Positions 46,072-59,073 of a stretch of DNA of 64,000 bases are shown here, piece by piece. Position numbers and translations under genes: made by a program. A model generated the notes under the pieces. The model saw only the letters and a list, made by a program, of their open reading frames with translations. It was not told where the DNA came from and made no database searches. The DNA lies in assembly GCA_000469685.2 (NCBI GenBank), contig LS997567.1:12347210-12411209 (forward strand), read 5' to 3'. Source of the stretch: Haemonchus contortus. Lineage: Eukaryota > Nematoda > Chromadorea > Rhabditida > Trichostrongylidae. Numbering within the stretch: the stretch's first letter is position 1; the number at the start of each line of letters is the position of its first letter.

Positions 46072-46604
46072 CTATATTGTGATAACAGAGAAAACGGTGG
46101 AGGGATGCGTGTCTCCAACTAGGCGAGTCGGAAATAGCCTGTATTTTTCGACCCTATCCTGTCTGTTGGGATTGGGAATGGAGTGAGTGGCATTTTTGCA
46201 TACGTAAGGACTCAGGGCAATGAAGCCCTTTTTGACAAGCCATCGACTATTTTGATATGCCCAGTTACCTTCTGATCGACCTTCAGGGTGTTGATCGACT
46301 CGCGAACGGACTATTTGGATAGTCCTGTGTTTGGTGGCCTTCCTACCTCCATCGGGTTTTTATTTAATTTATTCGAATTACTGTTCCGGTACATTACGTT
46401 TTAATTCCTGCGCCTGAACCAAGGACAAGGACTGGCTTGTAGGAATATAAGCCTGTCAAAAGAGAAGCAACCCGTTGCCTCGCCATATGCTTTTCGTCTT
46501 TACCACCAAATGTCGGCTTGCATGGTCCAACAGCTTTTGCCAACATCTCTCTTGCTCGACGGAATTTTGTATTGGAGCATTCATTATCATGTTTAGCAAT
46601 ATTT
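46072..46604. other. No recognised feature
   Basis: Would contain upstream exon(s) of the - strand gene at 45505-46071, but no confident exon was seen. Confidence 0.45.
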
Positions 46605-48091
46605 AGTCAAGTATATATAGTTTATGACTTTAGCGATACGTTCGCATGTCCACATGGTTAAGAGCGGCCCTCTCATGTGTCAGAACTTGCCAAGTTACAC
46701 GTGGAAATGCGTATGCTAAAAAGAGTAATAAGAGTGGTTCATCCCTCCTAACCTGAGAGTATACGGCAGCGTTGGGTAGGACCGCTCGAGAGAGGCTGCT
46801 ATAATTTTGGGATCATGATAGCCTGCTAAAAAGTAGAATGACTTCGACGACGAGTTGTTTGATGCACGAATGCTTGCATCGCAAGCGAAGATCTGGTGGT
46901 GCAGGTCAGGAAGATCAGGACTACATCATCGGAATAGCCGAGATGAGAATGCATCTCTCTTTGCACGCCATTTTTGAAACTGGAAACATGCGATCCCTCG
47001 AACATGCGACAGCAAAGGCGTTGGCGATGTAGGTGTCACAACATCAACTTGATCAAAACGACGTTTGCGATTAAGAAGATGTGGCTCAACTCTAGCTTTA
47101 ACTATCTTTGTTGCCTACGCACCAATACAAGCTACGAGTTAAGAGCGTTTATGTGGATCTGGAGAGGCTCTACAGAGAAGCCATACTTTCTTAATGGTCA
47201 TAGCCGGTGATTTCAACGCTACGATTGGCCTCGGAGAAACGGCTGGAGCGCTCCACATCGGGACTCACAGAATGAAATGGAATGAGCAGGGTGGAAGGCG
47301 GTCTTATTTTATCATGTCGCCCTACACCGCCATGGTCTTACCATGGTGACTCGCACTCCCGAAGCCTCCTCATTAGCGATAGACATGGAAGCCACTGAAG
47401 GATAGTTTCATGATGAAATAGACCATATCATGTTCAGTCGGAGATTTTGCCTGACTGACGTCGTGCTTGGGGCGACAGCTGTGAGGTTTAGGAAATTCAG
47501 TCCCTAGACATCCGTCAACAGGAACCACTTCGCTTTAACAAGTAATGTTCCACTTCGTTGTCAACAACATCGATGTAGAATACGACTGGCAAATAACTTC
47601 ACGATAGTACCAAAAAAGTAGAGAGTTTCAGACTTTTTCTCGAGGAATTTCGAGCTGATTGGTGCTGATACGCCGGTGTGGAATCGCGTGAGCTGCAGGA
47701 AATGAACAGCTGACGTTCGAACTTGCGAAGCTATGCAGAGAAACGATAAAGGAAAATGTAAAGGGGAGAAGAGCAGCAGTTTCAAGGCTGGGAAGAGCTG
47801 TCGCAAAGCCCGCCGAAGCTCCGTCAATTACAAGACCAAGATGACTTCACTTCGTCTCAGATGGAGCAGTTACCGCATTCCGAAGGACAATGGAGAAGTT
47901 CATCTATGAATTCCATTCTGATCTCTTTGACAACCACGTCTACCTGCTTGCCCACCATCTTGGGCAAAACGGATGTATCGTTCCTTCAGTTTTCCCTTCC
48001 GAAGCTTGACATGCCATCACGTGAAGAATTGTACGGCGCTCGGTCTCGACACTATCATTTTAGAATATCTGAAGGGCCTTCTGCCAGTCAT
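46605..48091 (+). pseudogene. RTE-1-like LINE copy 4, 5' piece
   Basis: A strongly decayed + strand copy with the 5' leader and endonuclease: its frames still show TFNAR/ECLHRK-type sequence, IIGIAEMRMHLSLHAIFETG, and DNA matching GDFNA and SDH regions near 47200 and 47470. It runs on towards the RT start (about 47830-48080) and stops at the insertion of RTE copy 2. It continues at 51488. Confidence 0.88.
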
Positions 48092-48101
48092 AGTCAACCA
48101 G
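48092..48101. repeat. Target-site duplication, left (RTE copy 2)
   Basis: AGTCAACCAG directly abuts the 3' end of RTE copy 2. The same 10 bp lie at 51478-51487. Confidence 0.85.
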
Positions 48102-51100
48102 TATCACCTGTCGTCCCGTTGATCGTCGATTTCCTCGAGCGGGCGCCAGTAACGTCTCCATTCGTCCCTGTTACGAGCCAGAGTGGTCCAATGAATCGCT
48201 CCAGGGACACGAGGATCATCATTCCTTTCGTTCAGAGCTTTCGTGAAAAAGTCTGACCATCTCGTTGGCGGCCTTCCTGGAGTTCGTTTGATGTCCCGAG
48301 GGATCCAGTCAGTAACCGCCCTGGTCCAACGGTCATCACTATATCGCATAACGTGTCCGGCCCACCTGACCTTCGATTTCTTGGCGTAGTCAACGGCATC
48401 CCTGATCTTCGTTCGGTGACGGAGCTCGGAACTCCGGATTCCCTTCTGCACTTGCGTGTACAGGGCAAATCCGAGCATCGTCCTTTCCAAAGCGCGTTGA
48501 GCAACGCTGACAGCATGCTCATCCTGCTTTCGTAGAGTCCAAGTCTCTGAGGCGTACGTCAAAGCAGGAAGAACAGCAGTGTCGAAAAGGTGAGCGCGGA
48601 GCCGGATGTTCTTTGTCTACTTCACTACTCCCTCGATATTCTTAAATGCTCTCCACGCAGCGCGTTTCCTTCTGCACAGCTCCGGAGATAGGTCGTTCAC
48701 CATGTTGACTTCCCGACCAAGATACACATAGCTGGAGCATTCGGAGATATTCTTTCCGATTAGCATGAAGGGAGCATCAGGTATCAAACCGTTTTTCATG
48801 AACATCGTCTTCGTCAAGTTCAGTCTCAATCCGATCTTTCCACAAGCATTGTCAAACTCGGCCAGCATTTGTTCCGCCTGCTCGATGTTCGGTGTTATGA
48901 GAACGATGTCGTCTGCAAAGCGGAGGTGATGTAGATAGCGGCCGTCGACCTTCACTCCCAAGTCTTCCCATTCCAAATGACGCATGATATTCTCGAGAGC
49001 GGCACTGAAAAGTTTGGGCGATATGGTATCGCCCTGCCGGACACCTCTCTTCACTTTGATAATGACTTCCTTGTAGAATGGTGTAATCCTGGTCGTAAAG
49101 TTGTCGTAGAGCTCACGAAGCGTCCTTATATATTGAGTAGGAACACCTTTGTTGCCCAAGGCTTCGATTACCGCTTCTGTCTCGACAGTGTCAAAGGCTT
49201 TCTTCAAATCGATGAACGTAAGACATAGCGGCATTTTGTACTCTCGCGATGCTTCAATGAGCCTTATTATGGTGTGGATATAATCGATTGTACTGAACCC
49301 TCTTCGAAACCCTGCTCGCTCGCATGGCTGTCCCTCATCTAATATTCTGCCAATCCTGTTCAGGATAACACGAGTGTAGATAGATAAAAGCTTGTAGATT
49401 ACGGACAGCAGGCAGATTGGGCGATAATTGCCAATATCGTCTGGATCTCCCTTTTTGTACAGCAACACAGTCTTGCTAGTTTTCCACGACGTGGGTACTT
49501 TGCATTTCGAAAGGTACCGCGTGAAGAGCCTAGCCAGAGTTTTGATGATGACTTGTGGTATACTCTTCAGATGTTCTGGTTTGATCCTATCGGGACCGAG
49601 CGCTGTACAGTTCTTCATCGACTTGATGGCATGTCGTATTTCGGAAGGGAGAACCGAAGAAGCGATATATTCGTCTTGCCTAAGATGGTGAGTAGGCAGG
49701 TAGACGTGGCTGTCGAAGAGATCCGAGTAGAAATCGTAGATGACCTTCTCCATTGCCCTCCGGGGTGCAGTAGCGGTTCCGTCAGGACGACGAAGGGAGG
49801 TCATCTTGGTCTTGCAATTGGTGAAGCTCCGTCGGGCTTTGCGAATGCTCTTTCCGGTCTCGACGGCTTCGTCCATGACTGCTGCTCTTCTCTCTTTCAG
49901 ATCTTCCTTTATCGCTTCTGTGATAGCTTCGCAAGTTCGGACGTTTGTTGATGATTGCCTGTAGCTCGCGCGATTCCACGCTGGCGTATCAGCTCGAGAG
50001 TCTTCAAAGAGAGTCGTCTCTTGGCTACTTGTAGACTCTCAGCTTTTCTAGCGCTATCGTGAAGATGTTCGACGAGCCGGTTGTACTCATCATCGATGTT
50101 GTCGATAACGGAATCTTCCCATTTACCCGCAAGGGAAGCGAAGTGGTCCCAGTTGATGGAAGTCTTGGGGCTCCGTTTCCGAAACTTCATAGCTCTCTCC
50201 CCACGCACTGAGAAGCAGAATCTAGCGCGGAGGAGACGATGGTCCGATCCTGTGTAGAACTTCGGAACAACAGCGACGTCGGTCAGGCAAAATCTCCGAT
50301 TGAAGATGATGCGGTCTATTTCATTATGGAACTGTCCACCAGGTGACTCCCATGTCCATCTTAAATGAGAGGGCTTCTGGAACTGCGAGTTACCATGGAT
50401 GGTGTGGGTCGTCATGATAAACTCGGACAACCTTTCACCCTGCTGATTCCATTCCACTCCGTGAGTCCCGATGTGAAGCTCTTCAGCCGTTCTTCTGGGG
50501 CCAATCTTGGCGTTAAAGTCACCGACGACAACTTTGAAGAAAGTGTGGTCTTCTCTGTAGAGCCTCTCCAGATCCATATAAAACGCTTCCAACTCCTCTT
50601 CTTCGTAGCTCGATGTTGGTGCGTAAGCAACGAAGCTGGTTAGAGCTGGGGTTGAGTCACATCTTCTTAATCGTAAACGTCCGATTCGGGTTGTTAAGCT
50701 TTTGTACGAATCGATGTTCATGGCCAAGTGCGTGTTGACGAGGACACCTACGCCGCCGACGCCTTTACTGTCTCATGTTCCAAGGAACAGTTCTTCTCCA
50801 GTCTCAAGGACAGCGTGCAGCGGGCGATGCCTTCTCGTCTCGGTCAGTCCGATGACGTCGTACTTGATCTTCCTAGCTTGCATCATCAGGTCTCCTATAT
50901 ACGCTTCCGATGCAAGCATCCGTGCTATGAAAGTACAGATCGCCATCTTGGTCCTTCTCCTTTTGGGCAGCCTGTTTTGGCCCTGAGATTTTAGCAGCCT
51001 CTCCCGAGCGGTCCTACACAGCGCTGCCATATTGGGGGCCCCCTTAGGTTCAGGGGAATGAGGCCCATTTTGATTACTGTTTTTGGCGGTGAAAGAAAAA

Positions 51101-51477
51101 CCCATCGTGTAGCTTTCCAGGCTCTGACGTGGGGGTTGGACGAGGGGCTTTGTTTTTAGAGGCGGCCCCGAATCGCCTCCCAGATACTTCCCAGTGTGAC
51201 TAGTTCGTCACTCGAATGCAAGCTTTTGGCCGAGTCGATAGGCAGGATACCAACTGCACCCACAGACTCTACACACACGTATGCGTGGATCGCCTGCGAG
51301 GAACAGAGGGTATATCGACCCAGCACAGCAGAATCAAGGAGTCCATCCCCTGAATCCGCCTGCGTCTCTGGGCAAGTACCGGTGACTTTTGGTCGGCGAT
51401 TAATTCCCCTATCCGCCACCTGGGGACGCCCTACGTAGCCTCGTCACTAACCGGCTGGGGATCCGTCAGTGATAGTG
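48102..51477 (-). mobile_element. RTE-1-like LINE, copy 2 (nearly intact)
   Basis: A 3,376-bp element with a 10-bp target duplication (AGTCAACCAG), inserted in inverse orientation into the older copy 4. It keeps the 5' leader, endonuclease, RT and C-terminal domain, and its stop codon overlaps the 3' tail (AGGTGATAC). Only three coding lesions were found. It is the youngest LINE in the window. Confidence 0.96.
48104..51105 (-). pseudogene. RTE endonuclease/reverse transcriptase, three lesions
   Basis: The polyprotein makes the nick (AP endonuclease) and copies element RNA (RT) in the nucleus. Endonuclease motifs: MAICTFIARMLASEAYIGDL, GLTETRRHRPLH, VAYAPTSSYEEEE, KVVVGDFNAKIG, EIDRIIFNRRF and TGSDHRLLRARF. 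RT motifs: LYKKGDPDDIGNYRPICLLS, LTFIDLKKAFDTVE, RGVRQGDTISPKLFSAALEN and RFADDIVLIT (catalytic ADD). The C-terminal domain has [14 protein letters not shown]. Lesions: an in-frame TGA near 50770, a frameshift near 49890 and an in-frame TAG near 48614. Otherwise the frame is open from 51105 to the stop at 48104. Confidence 0.96.
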
Positions 51478-51487
51478 AGTCAACCAG
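51478..51487. repeat. Target-site duplication, right (RTE copy 2)
   Basis: AGTCAACCAG, identical to 48092-48101, next to the 5' end of RTE copy 2. Copy 4 sequence resumes immediately afterwards. Confidence 0.85.
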
Positions 51488-52002
51488 TCATAGTCGGAAC
51501 AATGGTCCGGTTATTCACAAGGTACCTGTTGTGATGCCCACTTTGTGAAAAAGTGTCTACTGTGGAGAACTAGCAAGACTGTGTTGCTGTACAGGAAGAG
51601 AGATCCTGACGACATCTGCAATTATCGCCCAAATTGTCTGCTGTCTGAAAATTGAAAATCATTCACACGCATCATCTTCAACAGGTTTTGGCGGAATAGT
51701 AGGTGAAGTACAGTCATGCAAACAATTAGGATTACGGAGAGGGTTCATTACAGCCGATCGTATCCACACCGTTACAAGACTAATTGAAGTATCGCAAGAG
51801 TAGAAAATGTGTTGTCTTACGCTCATCGACTTGGAGAAAGCCTTTGATATCGCCAAGAAAGAAGCGGTAGTCGAAGCCCTAGGCAAGCATGGTGCTTCTG
51901 CTCAATATATAATGTTAGCTTTGCAAGATCTTACGACCGGGATCTCACCATTCTGAAAAGAAACTATCATCAACGTGAATAGAGAGATTTGACAGGACGA
52001 TG
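51488..52002 (+). pseudogene. RTE-1-like LINE copy 4, middle piece (RT)
   Basis: Continues copy 4 with the RT: KTVLLYRKRDPDDICNYRPN, LRRGFITADRIHTVTRLIEV (by frame shifts), then VLSYAHRLGESL (LTLIDLEKAFD in the other frame) up to the motif equivalent to VRQGDT. It is cut at 52002 by the long-inverted-repeat element and resumes at 60121. Confidence 0.88.
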
Positions 52003-52790
52003 CAATACTCACTCTTTTTGTTGAAAAATCGCGAAAAAAACGCATTATTGCGTTCTTCGAAAGCATAAAGTGAGTTGTGGAGCGGTCACCGTATCTTAAT
52101 ACAAAACAAAAGGTAAACAGTTGCATTGCTCAGGTTGTACTGATCATTTCTATACCATTTTTCACCAGAATATATGAATTTGGCAATACGCCAACTTCAA
52201 CTAATAGCAACTTTCTAAATTGAAAAAAGGTCAAGAAGAATTTATTATCTATTATTTATTATCTATTTGGTAGGCTAACGTCAAGTGCGTGACATGTTTT
52301 TATGGAGACCACATTTTCTCGTGATTTTTCGAATGCCATTTACCATTTTTATGAAGGAGTCACGCACTTCGCCGGAAGAACGCATACGAACCTTTTCGGG
52401 CACATGCACGATTTGTTAGGAATATTTACTCGCTCCAGAACCCCGGCTTCATATAAGCTTACGAAACCTCCCCAATGTGCTTGAGACTTGATTTAACTTT
52501 TTTAAATTCTAAGGATTTTTTGAAATTTACAAAAAACTAAACTTAACTCCCGGTAAGCTGCGTTAATGATGTGAAAATCATTTACAGAATTTACTTTGTA
52601 TGTAGTACCGATTTTTTATGCTGATCGTTCTCACGGCCACTCACTCAGTAAACTGGCCTAGGTTGCAGAGTCAGTGTATTGGATCACCTGTCCTTATAAG
52701 TTCAACCATAAAACATAATTGAGCAGTTGTACAATTGACCTCTTGACCGAATAAGCACAGCTAGCATGTGCAACTGTTCTCGATGAAACA
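52003..52790 (+). repeat. Left long terminal inverted repeat
   Basis: Aligns with 59260-60120 on the opposite strand. Shared blocks include TGATCATTTCTATACCATTTTT (allowing small changes) near 52150, CGCATACGAAC near 52380, CCCCAATGTGCTTG near 52470 and CAGTTGTACAATTG near 52730. Confidence 0.8.
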
Positions 52791-55700
52791 ACTAATACTA
52801 AAGAATTGATTTGGTAGTTGCCGATAGATGGCGCTAGTGTTTCAAATCCCAACATAATTAGACGATTCTTCGCCTCCTGGTACCCCGTATTTCAGGAACT
52901 GGGAGGCATTACCGCTGAGAACCTGCCGAATTAGCGCAATGGAGCACACATCGTTGGCTAACGACGTTGGTTCTGCAAACGTTGCGCACGACGGGGGATC
53001 CGAACTTCGAAGAATCTTTAAGTCGAGTGCAGACATCGAGTGAAAGCACTTCCTCTGCTCCATTAGGTCGGTTCGACGTAGGAGAAAATCGGCCACTTAT
53101 GTGATAGTGGCACGTACGGACACGTATACGGCCGCAGCAGCAGAACAAGGTCGCGTAGCTTATTGATTTCTGATTAGTCATTTCGTACCATCTCTCTATA
53201 CTTTCTGAATATAAATGATGGAAGTCTTCTGCTGAAGTTGTAGTTTGTAATGCTATTGTGATCTGTGTAGATTTTACCCTATATGTTCACAGGAAATCAA
53301 AATCGCCGCCTTTACCATTGAGCCTGTTTACCACTCCTCCAACTGTTCACAGATATTGCCCGCAAACCTCATCGGCTCATCTAGCAGTTACCAAAGGAGG
53401 TTTTTCGCATTTCGATAATAGCCTAATAGTTAGTGGTATCACGCCGTTTGACGCTTTGCAACATCTAGCTGTTCGATTGCTGCCTTCCCTTCCGCACAGA
53501 ATTCGGAAATGGCACCACTATTCATAACAACACACGAAATATTTCAAAAATTCCAAAGTATTCATGGGCAAAAAATACCTGTCATCAGGAGGTGAGCTGT
53601 CCGTGGAATCGTCGTCCGCCTCACCTCTTGTTGAAGCACTCAGCAACTCGTCACCTTGCATGGTTTAACATCGCTATTCTCGTGCTGTTATTATGCCGAT
53701 GCGGGCTTATACAGTGCCTAGAGCCATGACGTTGAGGGCATTTTTTCACTTTCTGAGACTTTCTGACTCATTTGATCCTGAGACTTTCGATACGTTCAGG
53801 TATTAATTCCTCAAATGTCGGTAGAATTAGATTTCCATAGTGCTTGCATTCAAAGAGAGATAAAAATTACCTTCGTCATAAGGTTTACTTTTCTCGCTGA
53901 GAACTTTCTCTCCTCCACGTTTCCAGTGATCTCCGACGTGTCATTTTATACAATTCCTACTCTAATGCCAGAGGAAGCTTTGTCCATCTTCCGCACCCTG
54001 GAAAGAGCAAAGTCTTCACCAGACCCAGAGGAGAGATTGAGTAGTTTATCACAGTTACTAATTTTAACGAACAACGCCAAGTGATCAAAGAGGGAGAATC
54101 GCTTGTTAAGGTGCACATTTCTCTTTCTCTATTACCCGATGCCTTCGGAGAGGGGGTGCGTGGATCTAAGCTTTTGAACTTTTCTTCTTTTTAGTGACAT
54201 CATGGGAGCCGCCTGCGTTGGTTCTTTCTTTACGCCATTTGCTCCACCTACTCAAAAACCCCTGCCTTCATCTGTTCCATTGATTCTGTTGTACCATTGG
54301 TTTTTCTTTCAATGTCAATGTCATTTTGAGGATTGAAACTGCTACCCCCGACTGTAAAAAATCTTTTTGCTAGCTTTCCGTCCTCATTCACATCTGCTAT
54401 CTTTTTTCCGCATAGATCTTTCGATGAAATGTGATCAATCGTGAAAGAGCTATGCAGCGAATCCACGAGATTCTATCATAAATGTTCTCAAAACTTCGTT
54501 TTTCCTGCTCTAACGCTTTTCAATGGTAGTTTTGATGTTGTGGCCTCCAATAATAGTAGCTGGCAACGGTACGACGTCAGCATTCTTTGATGAAATGAAG
54601 AATAGCGTGAGTTGCTCTACTTATAGTAGTAACTAATAGTTAAGCTGGAATTCAGCCTTCGATTTCGAGTCCCGGTATGATACCCGTGTAGCGCAGTGTC
54701 CTCAACACGAAACGTTGGACCATGACTTTTGCCGTCATCGAAAATTCCTCTACTAGAACACTACTGCAGGTGAAGGCACAGCTCACGATAAAAATGGTTT
54801 CTGATTCTCTTCCTGGGAATACCCAGTAGTAACAGGACGCACGCTGTCGGGTCACAAAACTCAACAGCCAGGGCATAGTGCCCTCGATCGATGTTACGTC
54901 AGACGAGTGCCGAGGCGATACAGAGATTGCAATATTCGTTCTAGGACCCACACACAATCAGCTGATCGCCGAGTGATGGAACAATGCTTTTTCCACTTCT
55001 TTTACTCTCTGTTATTTTTTTTTTTGCTGTTGGGATTCTTGTTCTGATTTCCTAACTCAGAAGGCCTAAATAGTTGGGCTATTTCTGCTGTTACTAGGAT
55101 TTTTGTCAACTTATGCTTATGAGTGAATGAATTTCTGCTCAACGTAGTCAGCAATTGCCACCAGTAACAACACGTACGCAATGACACCCATAGTATAGCT
55201 CGTCCAAACGTCTCATTCTTCTTCATTTTTCTGTCCACATTCTCGTCCAGCACCTTTTTAACGATTTTTCGAAGCCTTTTTCCATTCAGAAATAACTACT
55301 CGAGCAGATTCTTCGCTTTCATCGCCCTATTTTGCATTTTACCTTCCAATTTCTGTCAGGATGTGGATTACTCATAATTGCCTTGAGTTGTGCCTTAACA
55401 CAATCGCTTTGTTCACAATCACAGCTATTTGCACCTAATGGCCCTTATTGCTACAGTAACATTATTGTTCCTATGCACCCTTCCGGAAAGTCAGTTTCGG
55501 AAATTCACAATTAACTGCGAGCTATGGAATCAACTACCACCTATCACAGAGTTTGAGTTTTTTTCTGCGAGAACATTGCACTCATGGTCTTTCTTGCGAA
55601 AAGATTTCATATTGAGCTCGAAAAAATTTTTCTGTATTGCGCACAATCGAAAGTATCACCGTGGTCAGCTATTCGATGGATTCGTCATCGGCATATATCC

Positions 55701-55825
55701 TTGAGAGCCTCGAATTGGAATTCCAATGAAAAACGTCAAAATACTTCCGCATGATCTGCGACATTTAGAAGGAGAAAGGATTCAGCTTCTGCACAAAAAT
55801 GATCGAAACCAGTGAAGTTTTAGTC
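52791..55825. other. Interior of long-TIR element, no certain gene
   Basis: Exon-like pieces only. 53579-53661 (-) has an ATG and reads MQGDELLSASTRGEADDDST and ends at a GT donor. 53926-54081 (+) follows TTTCCAG and reads TLMPEEALSIFRTLERAKSS. Open stretches at 54248-54466, 54652-54957 and 55002-55253 (-) have no recognised domain. None could be joined into a gene. Confidence 0.4.
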
Positions 55826-56965
55826 AGTTCATTTTACTGATGAGTCGACGATTTGGAATTCGTTTGAATCAAGCTTATTAGCATTTTTTCTTGTTTGAAA
55901 GCCCAGGTTTTCTCAAGTTGTTCAACATGGTTGTGTGAGAAAAAGCGATTGCACGACTCCGCTTGAAGGGGAGCATCCAGCGATGTTTTATCTTTGGGAG
56001 GAGTATACATGAGCGGGATTTGGCGTATCATAAAAACTATAAATTTTTTAATTAATATCTTCCGAATTATTATTGCATTATTAGGAGTAATCCTAGCTCG
56101 TATTAATAGTGTTTTTCGAATTGGCTCAGAAAGTGTCTTGTGTTTTTCAAAGTAGCACTAAAAATTTGAAAAAACAACACCATAACTAGCATACTACCAA
56201 AGTTCACCAACCACGTCAATCCTTGCCTGGCCATTACCGTTTTGGTGGAAATTGTAGCTGAATTAAATCGCGCGAGTCCCGAATTTGCAGAAGGTTGCAA
56301 CCGGGTCCGCCATTTCTCCCGGTGATATGCGGATGGGCAGCGAAAAGTACTGCAACATCATGGCATTCGTTACATTCTATTTGACAAAAAAAATTTTGGT
56401 TGTTGGCTTTTTGGGAACAGCTATTCAAATGATTCAAATGTACTCTTGAGATAATTGTGTGTACATTTCTACAATGTCAAGGACTCAGTGTTTTGGTGCA
56501 GGACAACGTCCCTGCTCTTGAGAGCACTTATACAGCTACAGGTCCAGATATGTGGAATGGCTGCTCGATAGGCTGCCAGAGTTGCCCGACTCGAACCCAA
56601 AACTTGCAGTGGTGACATAAGAACCTTTATCAGGTTAATAAGTGCCGTCCGAATGAAAACAATAGTTTTCAACATTTTCTTCTAAAAGGGCGAAATGTTC
56701 GAACACTGTAAGAATTGAAGTATGCAGTTTTAGTCTGAAAAAATACTCTCACACCTGGAGTGTGTGCGAGGAATTAGGAAGAAGCATCATCGAGTGTTAC
56801 ACAGGAATGAAAGAAGATGTCTATGAAGGGCGATAGCAGCAGCTACACTCCTTGCTTAGCCAGATTTAAAAGTGCAGTAATTCACTAGTTGAGCGTTTCC
56901 TGTGTCATATTGATAGTGATTCTATTTTCGGACTCCTTGCAAAAGGTGATGCAATCAAATATGTA
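55826..56965 (+). pseudogene. Tc1-like transposase relic
   Basis: Fragments in several frames, in the expected order: VHFTDESTIWNS (first catalytic Asp context) near 55827, VLVQDNVPALEST near 56489 (compare the QDNAPAH motif), LPELPDSNPKL near 56574 (compare SPDLNP) and a C-terminal GLLAKGDAIKY near 56930 (compare VIKAKGxxTKY). Heavily decayed with many stops. It may be the original transposase of the surrounding element or a separate insertion. Confidence 0.42.
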
Positions 56966-58189
56966 GATGTTGTGAAATTATTCAACAACTGCGGGTCATT
57001 TTTAGCTATTACTAAATGAGCCGCTTAGGTCCGCGGGCAATGCTATATCAGAAAGTATAAGGAGATGATAAACGAAACGAACAATCAGAAATCAGGGTTG
57101 TAATAAGAGGTAAATATAAGATAAGATTAGTTTTAAAAAATATATATAATTAGCAGGAAGAAATGAATTGTTAACCCCTTACCGGGTTAACAATGGGATT
57201 ACATGACAGTTTTGCTGGGCTTGTGCATGTAGTCAACTATTCTTCGTATCGACCCATGGTCGTCGGACGTCGATAGACGACAACCTTAATATAGTAGTAC
57301 ATTTACCGTATTATTCTCTTTATACCACTAGGCAGTTTAACTTATATACATATCTATCATTTTTTAGACTTAGTCACTTTGAATTGGTACCCTTTAATCT
57401 GTATGTTATATGAATAACCACAGTGGTGCGGTCTTTCCATCACTAAGGAAACTGAAGTACTTATAAGTAAGGCTATATATACAACACCTATGTAGTGTAA
57501 ATCTATACACCTACCCCAATATTAAACTGGTGAGATGAGATAGAGTGCGGTCGTATTTCCATTTTGCTTATTCTCTAGTCCGCATTGCGCACCAACTCGA
57601 GTTAAACGTGTTCATTTACATTCTCTTGAAAATGTGTCTCACATGTGTCTCCAAGGTCCGTCCACCTGTTAGTATTAAATTCTTTTTCCTTTTTTTCTTC
57701 TCTTCTTTTTCCTTTTTTCCTTTTTTATTTTTTATTTTCTTATTTTTATTTATTATTATTATTTTTTCATATTTCACACAAGTCTTTTACCATTGCTTTA
57801 CACGCGGGGGCCATACCCCTTTAACAATAAGGACTCTTTTGATAGGGTTACAAAAGTGGTTACTAGCAAGGAGTAGCTACCACGCCTTCGGAAGGGTCAA
57901 CCCATGGCATTCATCTAATCTTTTATAACACAGTTCATCACAGGCTCGCGAGTGATTAGGACAAACCCCTTTAAACCCTACCCCAGGTATGTGGGTTGGG
58001 CCCCCCACATACGTCCCGTATGGCCTACCAACACAACAGATCAACATAAGTACTTTTATTGAAATAAAGTGTTTTATAAATCCAAGGTGAACGGAAGATA
58101 TGTTTTAGAAGACTTCGGTGATAATAATAAGCTATGTAAGCGTAAGTAATATGTAGTATGTAATAATAAGCTATAATAATAAACTATAT
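56966..58189. other. AT-rich interior with hairpins and pyrimidine tract
   Basis: A perfect 11-bp inverted repeat at 57167-57194 (ATTGTTAACCC), a second at 57987-58012 (GTATGTGGG) and a ~110-bp T/C-rich tract at 57670-57770. The long open stretch 57545-57928 is mostly this low-complexity tract and is not called. Confidence 0.6.
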
Positions 58190-58735
58190 AGCAATAATTG
58201 TGGTAAACGTTCTTTGACAGATAATAAAAGCTTCATAATAGCACATGATACTTGTATTGATAATGCAGGTCATTGTTGTAGTTCTAATGTTATTTATTGT
58301 ATCACTTGTGATAAGTGTGGCATGCAATACGTTGGATTAACAACTAGAAGTTTCAAAGAAAGAATCGGAGAACATTTATATAATATCAACAAAAGAAGTA
58401 CTAGTAATTACTTATATAAAAATTTCAATAAAGTATGCAGCAGTAAACAAGTCACATTCAGTATTTTGGATTATCTGAAAGGAAACCAGGATAAACACGC
58501 TTTACAAGATCAATACGCATTCTGGGTTAGACTTTCAGTAACGGCCTTCCCTTTGGTAACAACGACAACATTGAAACACATGGTAACATTTCTAATACAG
58601 TCAACCCCTCACTTTAAAGGTAATCATCCATATTTTAGCCTTTTGGTTATCAAAAGAAGGATTAGGAATGGCTCGAGAAAAGATAGTCGTAAAACAAAAA
58701 AATGTGATAATCAACTAAAAGTAATCTCCTTTTGA
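58190..58735 (+). pseudogene. GIY-YIG endonuclease of a different Penelope-like type
   Basis: Reads SNNCGKRSLTDNKSF and then an intact-looking GIY-YIG core: a Cys cluster (CIDNAGHCCSSN), VIYCITCDKCGMQYVGLTT, and RSFKERIGEHL with the conserved Arg and His. A frameshift near 58555 separates it from a PLE-like end (FP then GNNDNIETHG). AT-rich codon use and sequence differ clearly from families A and B. No RT was found upstream and no ATG precedes it, so it is a fragment. It lies within the 8.1-kb long-TIR element. Confidence 0.7.
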
Positions 58736-59073
58736 GTAGTCTCAATAACGTGAAGGATTTCAAGTTGATCAAAGGAGATTATATCATTCATAGGAAAAGT
58801 ATACGTAAAGTTATATATTTATGTTACTCCAATTCCTTCCTTACACAAATTCCTTTCAGTACAAATTTGATATTACTTTGCCTATTGCGTAAATTTCAAA
58901 TTTCTGGAGGTAAAAGTAGAGAAATACGCAATAAAGGCACCTACTGTAATTTACATACTGAATATTTGCATAATGTTTTGGATTATGTTAATATTAATAG
59001 AATAGTTAATGCTAAAGATATTATGGACATTATCAAAGTTATTCCAACGTTCCTTATATACCATTTAGGGTAA
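58732..59073 (+). CDS. Hypothetical AT-rich open frame after the GIY-YIG fragment
   Basis: 113 codons without an ATG start, directly downstream of the GIY-YIG piece and sharing its AT-rich, Ile/Asn/Lys-rich composition (DFKLIKGDYIIHRKSIRKV, then NVLDYVNINRIVNAKD). It may be part of the same element. No domain recognised. Confidence 0.3.
   Translation: MSSLNNVKDFKLIKGDYIIHRKSIRKVIYLCYSNSFLTQIPFSTNLILLCLLRKFQISGGKSREIRNKGTYCNLHTEYLHNVLDYVNINRIVNAKDIMDIIKVIPTFLIYHLG

Noticed and set aside
48353..51438. Many + strand frames of 60-130 codons opposite RTE copy 2
   Set aside because: Antisense shadows of the RTE polyprotein; the same shadows recur opposite copy 1.
57545..57928. 127-codon frame with a strongly hydrophobic Phe-rich middle
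   Set aside because: The hydrophobic part is the T-rich tract at 57670-57770, not a membrane protein.
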